This document shows, one piece after another, positions 35,032-43,586 of a stretch of 64,000 nt of DNA. Each line of letters opens with the position of its first letter. Position 1 is the stretch's first letter. Location of the stretch: the NCBI GenBank assembly GCA_964621165.1, contig CAZULC010000004.1:62001-126000 (forward strand). The letters are read 5' to 3'. The notes beneath the pieces are model-generated. The model was given only the letters and a program-made list of their open reading frames with translations, was not told the origin of the DNA and did no database searches. A program made the position numbers and the translations under genes. Source of the DNA: UMGS1696 sp964621165 (lineage in GTDB: Bacteria > Bacillota > Clostridia > Oscillospirales > CAG-272).

Positions 35032-35242
35032 TTGCATTTTCATCAGTACATCTGGTATAATAAACGGGGAGCCACCAAGGGCATAATAGGCATTTCTTAT
35101 GCTGAAGGTGCAGGTTATCACACGACAATTAACTCAAGCTTCAGCGAAAACATAAAAACAGCAAAGCCGCCGGAATTTTTCGGATTTGATTAATCCGGCA
35201 GTGCTTAAATGATAACAAATTTTAACCAAACGGAGGAAAACC
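35032..35242 (+). promoter_or_regulatory. Promoter and long structured leader of the GH127 gene
   Basis: TTGCAT (35032-35037), an 18-base spacer, and TATAAT (35056-35061). A leader of about 175 bases follows with two clear hairpins. GCTGAAG (about 35101-35107) pairs with CTTCAGC (about 35137-35143), and CGGATT pairs with AATCCG (about 35182-35198) just before the ribosome site region. No known riboswitch consensus is recognised. Confidence 0.5.
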
Positions 35243-37189
35243 ATGAATTTAGTGAAGAGCAATTTCGTACCGCTGAAAAACGTGAAGATTACCGACAAAT
35301 TCTGGGGCAAGTACACGGACATCGCGGTGAACGAAATCATCCCCTACCAGTACGACGCACTCTGCGACAACGTCCCAGGAACCGAGCCAAGCCACGCCAT
35401 AATGAACTTCAAAATCGCTGCGGGACTTGAAAAGGGTGAATTCGGCGGGTATGTGTTCCAGGACAGCGACGTAGCGAAGTGGCTTGAAGCCGTGGCCTAC
35501 CGCCTGACAATCTCACCTGACGCGGCACTCGAGAAAACCGCTGACGACGTAATCGACATAATCGAAAAGGCACAGCAGGAGGACGGCTATCTCGACACCT
35601 ATTTCCAGATAGCAGAGCCGGACAAAAAGTTCACGAACCTTCTCGACTGTCATGAATTCTACTGCGCCGGACACATGACCGAAGCTGCTGTCGCGTATTA
35701 CGAAGCCACGGGTAAGGACAAGCTGCTGAAAATCATGTGCAGGGTCATAGATTTAATCGACTCGAAGTTCGGTCCGGAGGAAGGAAAGCTCCGCGGCTAT
35801 TCGGGACACCCGGAAATCGAGCTGGCACTGGTCAGACTCTACAGAGCCACGGGGGAAGAGCGCTACCTCAAGCTGTGCGAATTCTTCATCAACGAACGCG
35901 GTACGGAGCCAAACTTCTTCGAGGAGGAGCTAAAAGCGAGAAACTACCGTGCGTTCTGGGGCGGCGACGAGCAGCACCATGTTGACAAAAGGTACAATCA
36001 GTCACACAAGCCCATCCGCGAGCAGACAAAAGCCGTGGGTCACGCCGTGAGAGCCGGATATCTCTACACCGGTGCGGCTGATTTGGCGGCTGAGCTGGGG
36101 GACGAGTCACTGAAAGCGGCAATGGAGGTGCTCTGGGACAACATCACGAGGAAGCAGATGTACATCACCGGCGGCGTTGGCTCACAGGTTTACGGGGAAG
36201 CGTACTCATTTGACTACCATCTCCCCAACGAGTCGGCGTATAACGAGACCTGCGCGGCAATATCTCTTGTGTTCATGGCTCAGAAAATGCTGAGAATGGA
36301 CGCGGACCGCAAGTATTCCGACGTAATGGAACGGCTCATCTACAACGGTACAATCAGCGGAATGGCACTTGACGGTCACCATTTCTTCTACACAAACCCC
36401 CTGTCCATGTGGGAAGAAGCCACACACAAAGCCGGAGTCGTGGGACACATCCGCAGCAAGAGACCGGGCTGGTTCGGATGCGCCTGCTGCCCGCCCAACC
36501 TTGCGAGAATGATAACCTCCCTCGGAAACTACATCTACTCCGCAGGAGTTGACGGTGAGACGATTTACACCCACCTCTACGTCGCGGGAGAAGCCGAGGT
36601 CGAGCTTGGTGGAAAGAAAGTTAAGCTGGTTCAGCACGGCAACTACCCATGGGACGGTGACATTTCCTTCGACATGGGAACAGGCGAGTACACCTTTGCA
36701 TTCCGTGTTCCCGGTTGGGCGAGAGAATTCCGCGCATACGTCAACGGGGAAGAAATCACACCCGAGGTTGTAAAGGGTTACGCCTACGTCAAGAGAAGCT
36801 GGGTCGACGGGGACAAGGTTGAGATCAGGCTGCCCATGCCCATCGAGTTTGTTGAAGCAAATCCGCTTCTCCGTGAAGACAACGGCAGGGTCGCAATCAT
36901 GCGCGGTCCCGTGGTGTACTGCCTTGAATCCGCTGACAACGGCGATGTGCTTGACAGTCTTAGAATCACGGATTTCGCTTCATTTACATCATACGGGGAC
37001 TCCAGCCTGTTCGACGGCGCGGTTTACATCAAGGGCAAGGCAATGAAGCGCACCGCATGGGACAGCGATTCTCTCTACCGCAGACATGACGGCGCTGACG
37101 AGGTTGAGTGCGAAATCAAAGCCATCCCCTATGCGTTCTGGGACAACCGCGAGGACACCCGTGAAATGACGGTTTGGGTGAGAATTTAG
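35243..37189 (+). CDS. Glycoside hydrolase family 127, beta-L-arabinofuranosidase-type
   Basis: A 648-residue cytoplasmic enzyme with an (alpha/alpha)6 barrel and C-terminal beta domains. The segment NESAYNETCAAI carries the catalytic Glu and a zinc Cys, and GCACCPPNLARM the paired cysteines. In HypBA1 of Bifidobacterium the first of these cysteines is the nucleophile held by zinc. No signal peptide is seen, so it acts on imported oligosaccharides. It would release L-arabinose from hemicellulose or arabinan side chains, in keeping with the xylose operon. It starts after CGGAGGAAAA. Confidence 0.93.
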   Translation: MNLVKSNFVPLKNVKITDKFWGKYTDIAVNEIIPYQYDALCDNVPGTEPSHAIMNFKIAAGLEKGEFGGYVFQDSDVAKWLEAVAYRLTISPDAALEKTADDVIDIIEKAQQEDGYLDTYFQIAEPDKKFTNLLDCHEFYCAGHMTEAAVAYYEATGKDKLLKIMCRVIDLIDSKFGPEEGKLRGYSGHPEIELALVRLYRATGEERYLKLCEFFINERGTEPNFFEEELKARNYRAFWGGDEQHHVDKRYNQSHKPIREQTKAVGHAVRAGYLYTGAADLAAELGDESLKAAMEVLWDNITRKQMYITGGVGSQVYGEAYSFDYHLPNESAYNETCAAISLVFMAQKMLRMDADRKYSDVMERLIYNGTISGMALDGHHFFYTNPLSMWEEATHKAGVVGHIRSKRPGWFGCACCPPNLARMITSLGNYIYSAGVDGETIYTHLYVAGEAEVELGGKKVKLVQHGNYPWDGDISFDMGTGEYTFAFRVPGWAREFRAYVNGEEITPEVVKGYAYVKRSWVDGDKVEIRLPMPIEFVEANPLLREDNGRVAIMRGPVVYCLESADNGDVLDSLRITDFASFTSYGDSSLFDGAVYIKGKAMKRTAWDSDSLYRRHDGADEVECEIKAIPYAFWDNREDTREMTVWVRI

Positions 37190-37260
37190 CTGACGCGTGA
37201 ATAAAGCCCGTCTGAATGAGCATAATATTACCGTAATTACATTGATTTGCGAGGTAAATT

Positions 37261-37920
37261 ATGCGGAAATTCAAGTGCAGAGTATGCGGAGAAGTTTTTG
37301 AGGTTGCGGACGGAGTAAACGTCATCTGTCCCAAGTGCGGCGCGGGGTGCGACAACTGCGACTTAATCGAAGAGAAAAATTCCAACACCAAATACGCGGG
37401 AACCCAGACGGAAGAAAATCTTAAAGCGGCATTTGCAGGTGAAACTCAGGCGAGATCCAAGTACACCTATTTTGCCGAGGTCGCGCGCAGGGACGGTTAC
37501 GAGCAGATGGCGCAGATTTTTGAGGAAACCGCGTCAAACGAGCTTGCCCACGCCGAGCTTTGGTTTCGGGAACTGGGCGGAATCGGTAAAATGACCGAGA
37601 ACCTGAACTCAGCGGCGGCAGGTGAGAACTACGAATGGACTGACATGTACGCGGGATTTGCCAAGGTTGCCGAGGAGGAGGGATTCACCTCGCTTGCGGC
37701 TAAATTCAGGCTGGTTGCGGACGTGGAAAAACAACATGAGCAGCGTTTCCGTGCGCTTATAGAGAACATGCAGAACGGCGAAGTATACGAAAAGTCCGAG
37801 GTCAGAGTCTGGGTATGCAGAAACTGCGGTCACGTGGCTGTGGGAACCAAAGCTCCCGACGTATGTTCCGTCTGCGGCAAGCCCAAGGCATACTTTGAGC
37901 TGAAAGCCGAGAATTACTAA
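37261..37920 (+). CDS. rbr: Rubrerythrin with rubredoxin-like sites at both ends
   Basis: A 219-residue peroxide-scavenging diiron protein. An N-terminal CxxC zinc-ribbon/rubredoxin-like segment (KCRVCG, then CPKCGAGCDNC) is followed by the four-helix ferritin-like domain. Its iron-ligand segments are AFAGETQARSKY, SNELAHAELWF and DVEKQHEQRF. A C-terminal rubredoxin domain follows (WVCRNCGHVAVG, VCSVCGKPK). Classical rubrerythrin has only the C-terminal site, and reverse rubrerythrin only the N-terminal one. This has both, with the N-terminal one atypical. Confidence 0.93.
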   Translation: MRKFKCRVCGEVFEVADGVNVICPKCGAGCDNCDLIEEKNSNTKYAGTQTEENLKAAFAGETQARSKYTYFAEVARRDGYEQMAQIFEETASNELAHAELWFRELGGIGKMTENLNSAAAGENYEWTDMYAGFAKVAEEEGFTSLAAKFRLVADVEKQHEQRFRALIENMQNGEVYEKSEVRVWVCRNCGHVAVGTKAPDVCSVCGKPKAYFELKAENY

Positions 37921-37928
37921 AAAAGAAA

Positions 37929-37970
37929 AACAGCGGTTAGGGTGAAATAAGTCCTGCCGCTGTTTTTTTG
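37929..37970 (+). terminator. Rho-independent terminator
   Basis: AACAGCGG (37929-37936) and CCGCTGTT (37957-37964), followed by TTTTT. It serves rbr and possibly the convergent regulator. Confidence 0.85.
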
Positions 37971-37977
37971 TCAGTTG

Positions 37978-39081
37978 TTAGTCAATGAAAGGCGCGATGC
38001 TCATGATGTCCTTAAGTCCGTTTTTCTCGATGGCGTCCCGTGCGATTTTGTTCAGCATATCCTTTGACATAAACGGCGCGTATGATGATATCGCCTTGAC
38101 CCCTCCGGATTTGTAGGTCTCGAGGGCAATCTCATCAATTTTTCCGCTGGACAAAAACGGAAGCACACTTGAGATATCCCTGCCGGAGGAAGACATTGTC
38201 TGTGCGATCTCGTCCAGTTTGGCTTGCGACATAAATGGGTACATGTTCGTGATGTTCTTTCCCTCAGCGGTCAGCTTTTCCGCAATTTCGTCGATTTTCC
38301 TGCCGGACATAAATGGAAGCACGCTCGATATATCCCTGCCGGACTTAATGATTCTGTACGCGATCTCGTCCAGTTTTGCCGACGACATGAAGGGGTACAT
38401 ACTTGTTATATCCTTTCCTTCGGCGGTCAGCTTGTCTGCCATTTCGTCAAGCTTATCCGACGACATGAAAGGGATAATTGACGTGATGTCCCTGCCTTTT
38501 GCCACTCGGGAGTCCGCTATTTCGTCGACTTTGTCCGTGTCGAGGAAGGGAACTGCTGCTGTGATGTCGATGTCTTTAGCTTCGGCTTTTGTCGCAATGT
38601 CATTGAGTACGTCATCGTCGAGAAACGGGAGCAGGGGTGCGAGAACCGAGATATCCTGAACCAGAGCTTCTTCGGATTCGGACTCACTGCCGTTCTCACG
38701 CGTCGGTTCGCTGAGTTTCAGACTTTCGTCAATAATGTTTGTCTTTTCCACAATTTCGCTGACCGTCTCCGGCTTGAGAATGGGCGCGGATTCCGCAATC
38801 TCGTCAACCGTGACCTTGTCATTCTCGATGTACTCTTCAATTGTCCCGTCAACCACGCTCATGATCAGCTTTGACTTTTTGCCAAGCAGCTCGTCAATTG
38901 TAATGTCAAACAGTTCCGCAATTTCCGGCAGCTTCGATATGTCCGGCATGGAGTTGCCGCGTTCCCAGTTTGAGACTGACTGGAAGCTGATTCCAAGCAG
39001 ATCCGCCAGCTCCATCTGGGTCATGTTGTTCTTTTTTCTGAGGGTGGAGATTTTTCTTCCTACGTTTTGTGTGTTGAACAT
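37978..39081 (-). CDS. XRE-family regulator with nine tandem helical repeats
   Basis: A 367-residue protein. The start is the ATG at 39081 after AAAGGTG; a GTG at 39090 lies in that site. Residues about 8-68 are a helix-turn-helix (MTQMELADLLGISFQSVSNW). From about residue 145 to the end there are nine repeat units, each with a Pro-Phe pair and a K(L/I)DEIA helix. The first seven PF pairs are exactly 26 residues apart and the last two 28. Units alternate between DITSMYPFMSSAKLDEIA and DISSVLPFMSGRKIDEIA types, giving a 52-residue higher period. The function of the repeats is unknown; ligand or partner binding is likely. Confidence 0.85.
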   Translation of the reverse strand: MFNTQNVGRKISTLRKKNNMTQMELADLLGISFQSVSNWERGNSMPDISKLPEIAELFDITIDELLGKKSKLIMSVVDGTIEEYIENDKVTVDEIAESAPILKPETVSEIVEKTNIIDESLKLSEPTRENGSESESEEALVQDISVLAPLLPFLDDDVLNDIATKAEAKDIDITAAVPFLDTDKVDEIADSRVAKGRDITSIIPFMSSDKLDEMADKLTAEGKDITSMYPFMSSAKLDEIAYRIIKSGRDISSVLPFMSGRKIDEIAEKLTAEGKNITNMYPFMSQAKLDEIAQTMSSSGRDISSVLPFLSSGKIDEIALETYKSGGVKAISSYAPFMSKDMLNKIARDAIEKNGLKDIMSIAPFID

Positions 39082-39124
39082 AATTGTCACCTTTTCTTTG
39101 ATTTACGGCTTATCGTATGCTTAA

Positions 39125-39153
39125 ATTATAGCCGATTTTTCTGCGCAAGTCCA
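39125..39153 (-). promoter_or_regulatory. Proximal promoter of the repeat-containing regulator
   Basis: Minus-strand TGGACT (39148-39153), a 17-base spacer, and TATAAT (39125-39130). Confidence 0.65.
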
Positions 39154-39160
39154 TCAACCA

Positions 39161-39195
39161 ATGACTGAATTCTACTTTTTCAAGCGATGACTGAA
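39161..39195. repeat. Direct repeat ATGACTGAA, 26-base period
   Basis: ATGACTGAA occurs at 39161-39169 and 39187-39195, between the two tandem promoters. This is a likely operator, plausibly for the adjacent XRE regulator itself. Confidence 0.5.
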
Positions 39196-39206
39196 CTTAT
39201 ACAATG

Positions 39207-39235
39207 ATTATAATATAGCTGTCGTCATAAGTCAA
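39207..39235 (-). promoter_or_regulatory. Distal promoter of the repeat-containing regulator
   Basis: Minus-strand TTGACT (39230-39235), a 17-base spacer, and TATAAT (39207-39212). Confidence 0.65.
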
Positions 39236-39405
39236 CCTTTATTTTTGACTTTTCCGTAGAGCATGCTGTCGTGGAGGTAGTCGAGGATGAGCCTGCTTGA
39301 CTCAAGGTTCCGCCGAAGCTCGTTCTCGTCCGCCTGACGCTTTTTCTGATTCATGCCCCGCTTCGATTCATGGCTTCTGACTTTCTTTTCCTGTGAGTTT
39401 TTCAT
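39232..39405 (-). CDS. Small basic hypothetical protein
   Basis: A possible 57-residue protein starting MKNSQEKKVRSHESKRG, rich in Lys, Arg and Glu and probably helical (LRRNLESSRLILDYLHD). The open frame extends upstream to 39561, but a strong promoter at 39450-39478 lies within that extension, so the ATG at 39405 is the likely start. The ribosome site is weak (AAAGAAAGCGAG). No family is recognised. Confidence 0.4.
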   Translation of the reverse strand: MKNSQEKKVRSHESKRGMNQKKRQADENELRRNLESSRLILDYLHDSMLYGKVKNKG

Positions 39406-39449
39406 TTTCTTATCTCGCTTTCTTTCCGGCTCAGCCGTTCTGATTAAAT

Positions 39450-39478
39450 TATATCGGCGGATTCGGTGAAAGTCCATC
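39450..39478 (-). promoter_or_regulatory. Promoter of the small basic protein gene
   Basis: Minus-strand TGGACT (39473-39478), a 17-base spacer, and TATAAT (39450-39455). Both the TTGATGGACTT context and the TATAATTTAA context are shared with the promoter at 39125-39153. Confidence 0.6.
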
Positions 39479-39579
39479 AATTTGTGCTTGAAAGCGGGAT
39501 TTTCAAGAAATAAATGAGAAAAAACGGAAAAATCAAGCCGCGGTTGAATCCGGCTATGCAAAAGTAATCGCCGCGGTTA

Positions 39580-39608
39580 TTGCATAGTTCTGTAACATAT
39601 GATATAAT
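39580..39608 (+). promoter_or_regulatory. Promoter upstream of the XRE pseudogene
   Basis: TTGCAT (39580-39585), a 17-base spacer, and TATAAT (39603-39608). It is still a good promoter although the gene it served is broken. Confidence 0.65.
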
Positions 39609-39667
39609 AAAGTCATGGAGAAAAAGCACTATTTCCAAATCAAAAATATTTTAAAAGGAATCAAATT

Positions 39668-40199
39668 ATGCAGATTAACAACGCAAAAGTGAGCGAGACC
39701 ATACAGTCCCTGTGAAAAGCTAAAAACATAACCCAGAACGACCTCGGCGAGCGGCTGAACATATCCCCGCAGGCTGTCTCGAAGTGGGAGAGGGGAGAAA
39801 CCCTGCCGGACACCTCAATTCTTCCTGACTTGGCGTCGGTGCTGGAAACACAATCGACTTCATCCTGACCGGAGGGGAGAAAATCCTGAAGTTCAACCGC
39901 CGTGTTACCGTTGCAGAAATCAAGTCCGGCGTGGAAATGATTCTGGAAGTCGGCAGTCTCTTCGGCAAAAGCAGCATGTTCTACAAAGGTGCGATTGAGG
40001 GGATTGATAAGCGGATGAATATCGAATTCAAAAAAACATGAGTGAGCCTTATACAAAGGAAGCAATGATAGCGGAAGCCGTGATTCAAGCCATACTTGCA
40101 GAGGATTACGTGGATCTGACCGACATCCGCGAGAGCTTTGAGTTCAACCATTAGATAAACGTGGTGACGGAATTCGCGAAAAAATACGGAATAAAATAA
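39668..40199 (+). pseudogene. XRE-family regulator, multiply broken
   Basis: A helix-turn-helix gene with four lesions. A TGA lies at 39713-39715 (after KVSETIQSL, before KAKNITQNDLGERLNIS). One frameshift falls at about 39845-39851 (VLET, then TIDFILTGGEKILKFNRR). A second falls at the A-run 40030-40036 (NIEFKK, then NMSEPYTKEAMIAEAV). A TAG lies at 40152-40154 (FEFNH, then INVVTEFAKKYGIK). Joined, these give a regulator of about 177 residues. Promoter, ribosome site and terminator are still intact. Confidence 0.88.
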
Positions 40200-40204
40200 A
40201 GAAA

Positions 40205-40244
40205 GACGCTGTTTTGGCGAAAAAGCTGACCAGCGTCATTTTTG
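40205..40244 (+). terminator. Rho-independent terminator
   Basis: GACGCTG (40205-40211) and CAGCGTC (40231-40237), followed by ATTTTTG. Confidence 0.8.
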
Positions 40245-40265
40245 TGTGAAAGTTTTGTAAAATTC

Positions 40266-40294
40266 TTGATTTTTCTTCCTATTAATTATATAAT
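40266..40294 (+). promoter_or_regulatory. Promoter of the YgjP-YjbR-nucleotidyltransferase operon
   Basis: TTGATT (40266-40271), a 17-base spacer, and TATAAT (40289-40294). Confidence 0.65.
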
Positions 40295-40322
40295 ATCATT
40301 ATTAAAATCAATGGAGTAAAGT

Positions 40323-41030
40323 ATGAAGCTTGAAATTTCGGGAATTACGATTGATGTACAAAAGAAGAAAATTAAAAACATGTATCTCTCGGTGAAGCCG
40401 GACGGCACGGTTCGACTGTCAGCCCCGCTTCATATGTCGAGTGAACAGATAGAGCAGTTTGTAGGATCAAAAATCAACTGGATCAAATCCCATCAGAAGA
40501 AAGCCGCAGATAGACCGACGCCTGTCGAACACAAATACATTTCCGGTGAGACAATATTTTTCTTTGGCAGACAGTATCAACTTGATGTAAGAGAAAGCAT
40601 AAACAAAAAAAGTTCCGTCGTTCTGTTCGGTGACAGAATATTTCTAACCGCACAGCAAAACAGCACAACAGAGCAGCGTGAGTCGCAGATCTGGGAATGG
40701 CAGAGAGGGATGCTGAAGGCGAGAATTCCGGAGTTTTTACAAAGGTGGGAGAACCGGACGGGGCTTCACTGCACATCATGGCAGATCAAATACATGACCA
40801 CCCGCTGGGGAACCTGCAACGTTCGGACCGGAAAAATCTGGCTCAATCTACAGCTTGCCGAACACCCGACGGTTTGCCTCGAGTACGTGATTCTCCATGA
40901 GCTGGCGCATCTGAAAGTCAGCAATCATGGACCGGATTTCACTGCGATTTTAGATGAACACATGCCGGACTGGCGGGATGTGAAAGACTTGCTCAACGGA
41001 AAAAATGTCAAAAATGAGGTGGAATTATGA
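40323..41030 (+). CDS. YgjP/M48-type metallopeptidase-like protein
   Basis: A 235-residue protein of the YgjP (DUF45) family. Residues about 1-60 and 75-105 are strand-rich. The metal site lies near the C-terminus in VILHELAHLKVSNHGPDF, with an HExxH-type HELAH and a distal His. MTTRWGTCN is also typical. Members are annotated as UTP pyrophosphatase or metal-dependent hydrolase, but the biochemical role is not settled. It overlaps the YjbR-like gene by 4 bases (ATGA). Confidence 0.9.
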   Translation: MKLEISGITIDVQKKKIKNMYLSVKPDGTVRLSAPLHMSSEQIEQFVGSKINWIKSHQKKAADRPTPVEHKYISGETIFFFGRQYQLDVRESINKKSSVVLFGDRIFLTAQQNSTTEQRESQIWEWQRGMLKARIPEFLQRWENRTGLHCTSWQIKYMTTRWGTCNVRTGKIWLNLQLAEHPTVCLEYVILHELAHLKVSNHGPDFTAILDEHMPDWRDVKDLLNGKNVKNEVEL

Positions 41031-41413
41031 CCAAAGAAGAACTCTTCGACTTTTGTGAGAAGACCTATGGCACGATCCCCGACTACCCGTTTGAAAACGA
41101 CTTTGAGTCAGCGGTGATACGCCATGCCAACAACCGGAAGTGGTTCGCTCTCGTCATGCATGTGCCGAAGTCAAAGCTGGGAATTGACGATGAAGCCGGA
41201 GCGGATATAGTGAACCTCAAGCTTCCGACGGAAATGTTCGGCTCATTTGGCCCATCAGACGGAGTTTTTTCGGCGTACCACGTGAACAAAAACCACTGGA
41301 TTTCTGTGCTTCTCGACTCGGCAGATGACGAAACCGTTAAATTCCTCGTCAACGCAAGCTATGAAGTCACAAAATCCAAGCAGAAGAAAAGGAAACCGGA
41401 CAATGACGCTTGA
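41027..41413 (+). CDS. MmcQ/YjbR-family protein
   Basis: A 128-residue protein with the family pattern: an N-terminal LFDFCEKTYGTIPDYPF, then NNRKWFALVMHV, DIVNLKLPTE, and YHVNKNHWISVLL near the end. The fold is CyaY-like and probably DNA- or ligand-binding; no firm function is known. It is coupled to the genes on both sides by overlaps of 4 and 11 bases. Confidence 0.88.
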   Translation: MTKEELFDFCEKTYGTIPDYPFENDFESAVIRHANNRKWFALVMHVPKSKLGIDDEAGADIVNLKLPTEMFGSFGPSDGVFSAYHVNKNHWISVLLDSADDETVKFLVNASYEVTKSKQKKRKPDNDA

Positions 41414-42173
41414 ATCCGCTGTGCATAAAATGACGGAAAGTATCGTCAGAATTTTCGACAAAAATCCGCCGTCGGTTTATCTTTACGGCTCGGCAGTCCT
41501 CGGCGACTTCAAACCCGGCTGGAGCGACATCGACATACTCGTCCTCACCGAAAACGAAGTCTCAGTAAATGAAGCGGAAGCTCTCGTGAATCTGCGGCAG
41601 GCCATGCTTGAATCAGACCAAATGAACCAGTACTTTCGTCTGTTTGAAGGTGGAATTATGTCGCGTCGGTCATTTTTCAATCATGAGCCGAGCAGAACGG
41701 TTTACTGGGGGACAAGCGGCGAGAGAATCACCGATCACTACGACTTTGACGCATTCTGCATGGCTGAGCTTCTCGACAGCGGAATCTTGCTTCACGGCAG
41801 GGATGTGCGGGAGCTGATGAGTTATCCGACAACTGACGAGCTTAAGACAAACATCCGGCGGCACTATGAAGCAATACGGGAATACGCTAAAGTCACGGGA
41901 AGAAACTTTTACTCATATGGCTGGCTCCTTGACATTTCCCGCTGCCTCTACACTCTACGAACGGAGAAAATTATCGCAAAAACAGCGGCCGGCGAGTGGG
42001 CAATCAGCGAAAAACTGTGTCCATGTGCGGATATGCTTGCGAAAGCCGTGAGAATCCGCAAAAATCCGCTGAAATACAGGGACGACAAGGAAATCTTCGA
42101 CATCGCGGAAACTTTAGGAGACAGTGTTCAGCAATACGCGGACGTTCTTGAAGCTGAACTGGAGCGGGATTGA
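41403..42173 (+). CDS. Nucleotidyltransferase-domain protein (aminoglycoside adenylyltransferase-like)
   Basis: A 256-residue protein starting at the ATG at 41403. The nucleotidyltransferase site is YLYGSAVLGDFKPGWSDIDI, the GS-x(n)-DxD pattern, at about residues 25-44. The C-terminal part is helical, with FYSYGWLLDISRCLYTLRT, as in AadA-like and DUF4111 proteins. It could adenylylate an antibiotic or another small molecule, but resistance cannot be claimed from sequence. Its end overlaps a convergent broken GNAT gene by 46 bases. Confidence 0.8.
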   Translation: MTLESAVHKMTESIVRIFDKNPPSVYLYGSAVLGDFKPGWSDIDILVLTENEVSVNEAEALVNLRQAMLESDQMNQYFRLFEGGIMSRRSFFNHEPSRTVYWGTSGERITDHYDFDAFCMAELLDSGILLHGRDVRELMSYPTTDELKTNIRRHYEAIREYAKVTGRNFYSYGWLLDISRCLYTLRTEKIIAKTAAGEWAISEKLCPCADMLAKAVRIRKNPLKYRDDKEIFDIAETLGDSVQQYADVLEAELERD

Positions 42174-42634
42174 ACATTGTTCAGCCGGTGAATGTACATT
42201 CTTGAGGAACTGTCCTCGCCGTCGCACTGAACCATACAGAAAAATTCCCATCCGTACCGCTCATAGAACGAAGTGTGGTCGGTCACAAGATATAATGTGT
42301 CAATTCCTTTACTTTTCATATTGCTGCAAACAAAATCCAGCATCCTGCCGGCTATTCCATGACAACGCCTGTCCTTCTCGACATAGACTGCGCAGACATT
42401 TGGGGTCAGGTCGGGACGGTTGTGAAAGTCGTTCTCGATAACCCCAATTCCGCCGATTATTTTTTATTCTTCCACCGCAAGATACCACTGTGGAACGGGA
42501 TTATTTCCGGATAAACATTTGTCCATGCTATCGAGGTACGCCTCAAGCGGAATCCCCCACTTCTCAGAAAACCACACGGCGGCCTTTTCTTTGATTACGG
42601 GACAGTCCGCAAGACGTATTATTTTATAGTTCAT
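42128..42634 (-). pseudogene. GNAT acetyltransferase with an internal stop
   Basis: A 168-codon frame with a single TAA at 42464-42466 after PQWYLAVEE. The same frame continues KIIGGIGVIENDFHNRPD and keeps the acetyl-CoA loop region DRRCHGIAGRMLDF and FYERYGWEF. A GAA-to-TAA change explains it. The start ATG overlaps the stop of the rRNA methyltransferase-like gene upstream. Only the C-terminal part is listed as an open frame from 42343. Confidence 0.82.
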
Positions 42635-43469
42635 CGGGCGGTACCTTTTACACTCCGCTGACGTTTCGCCTCATAGAACATAACCGTCGCCGCACAAGCC
42701 ACATTAAAGCTGGAAGCCGCGCATCCTTCCGCCATGGGAATTGTCACAAGGTCAGTACAGTACTCGCGCAGCCCCAGGGACAGTCCGTCGGTCTCGCAGC
42801 CAATCATCATAATCAACGGCTGAGTCAGGTCCGTGTCGTAAATCGCCTGCGTTGCGTGTGCGGTGGTGCCTATGACTGAAACCGAGCCATATTCCGTCCG
42901 CAGACTGTTTATGTACTCGACAAGCTCCGAATGGGAGGGCATGCGGATTACAGGAAGGGCAAAAAACGATCCATGGACGCTCCCACAACCTCCTTGTCGT
43001 ACAAATCCACGCCGTGACCCGTGAGAATCAGTCCGTCGGCTCCAAGTGCGTCAAGGGAGCGGATTATGGTGCCTAAATTTCCTTTATTTGACGGTCTGTC
43101 GAACAGTGCGATAAGTGGCGCGTTGTTTTTCGAGTGAATTTCGGTGGTCTTGTCATCCCGCATTTTTACCACTGCCATCAGCTCGGACGTGTCGGTCTTG
43201 CCGCTCAGGTCAGCCATAAGCGCAGGGGTAAGCTCAAGATGTTCCTCTACCTTTGTGCTGTGGATTATATTTTTCGCCCAGTCGGACAGGGGCATATCCG
43301 GCGAATAAATCAGGGATGAGATCCGCCAGCCGTTTTTTATGGCGTAGTTTATGTTGCGCACGCCCTCGACGAGAAACTCGAAGTAGCGGTAACGCTTGTT
43401 CCGGTTCGTACCGAGAACCTCCAGCTTCTGATAAGCAGCGTCCTTTGCGCGGATTTTTATGTTTTTCAT
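42631..43469 (-). pseudogene. TrmH/SpoU-family RNA methyltransferase, frameshifted
   Basis: SAM-dependent RNA 2'-O-methyltransferase of the trefoil-knot SPOUT class. The N-terminal frame ends after DKEVVGASM. The motif-3 part (PLIMMIGCETDGLSLGLREY, then MAEGCAASSFNVACAATVM) is in another frame. Adding one G at the GG run (42971-42972, plus-strand CC) gives ASMGSFFALPVIRMP and a full protein of about 279 residues. The start is the ATG at 43469 after AAAGGA. Paired with the broken GNAT in one operon. Confidence 0.82.
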
Positions 43470-43586
43470 GAGGATAAATCCTTTCATAGCGGGGAAGCAT
43501 CCGCGGGCAAAAACGGCATTTCTTAAGCCGAAACTGCCAAATATCCAACGGTAGGAAAATCAGCTCCCGCAAAAACAATTTTTTAT

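Noticed and set aside
38000..38660. CRISPR-like array from the regular 78-base repeats
   Set aside because: The repeats are contiguous coding sequence with a conserved reading frame and no spacers.
41403..42173. Aminoglycoside resistance gene
   Set aside because: The nucleotidyltransferase motif is present but similarity is only at fold and motif level, and its operon partners are unrelated to resistance.
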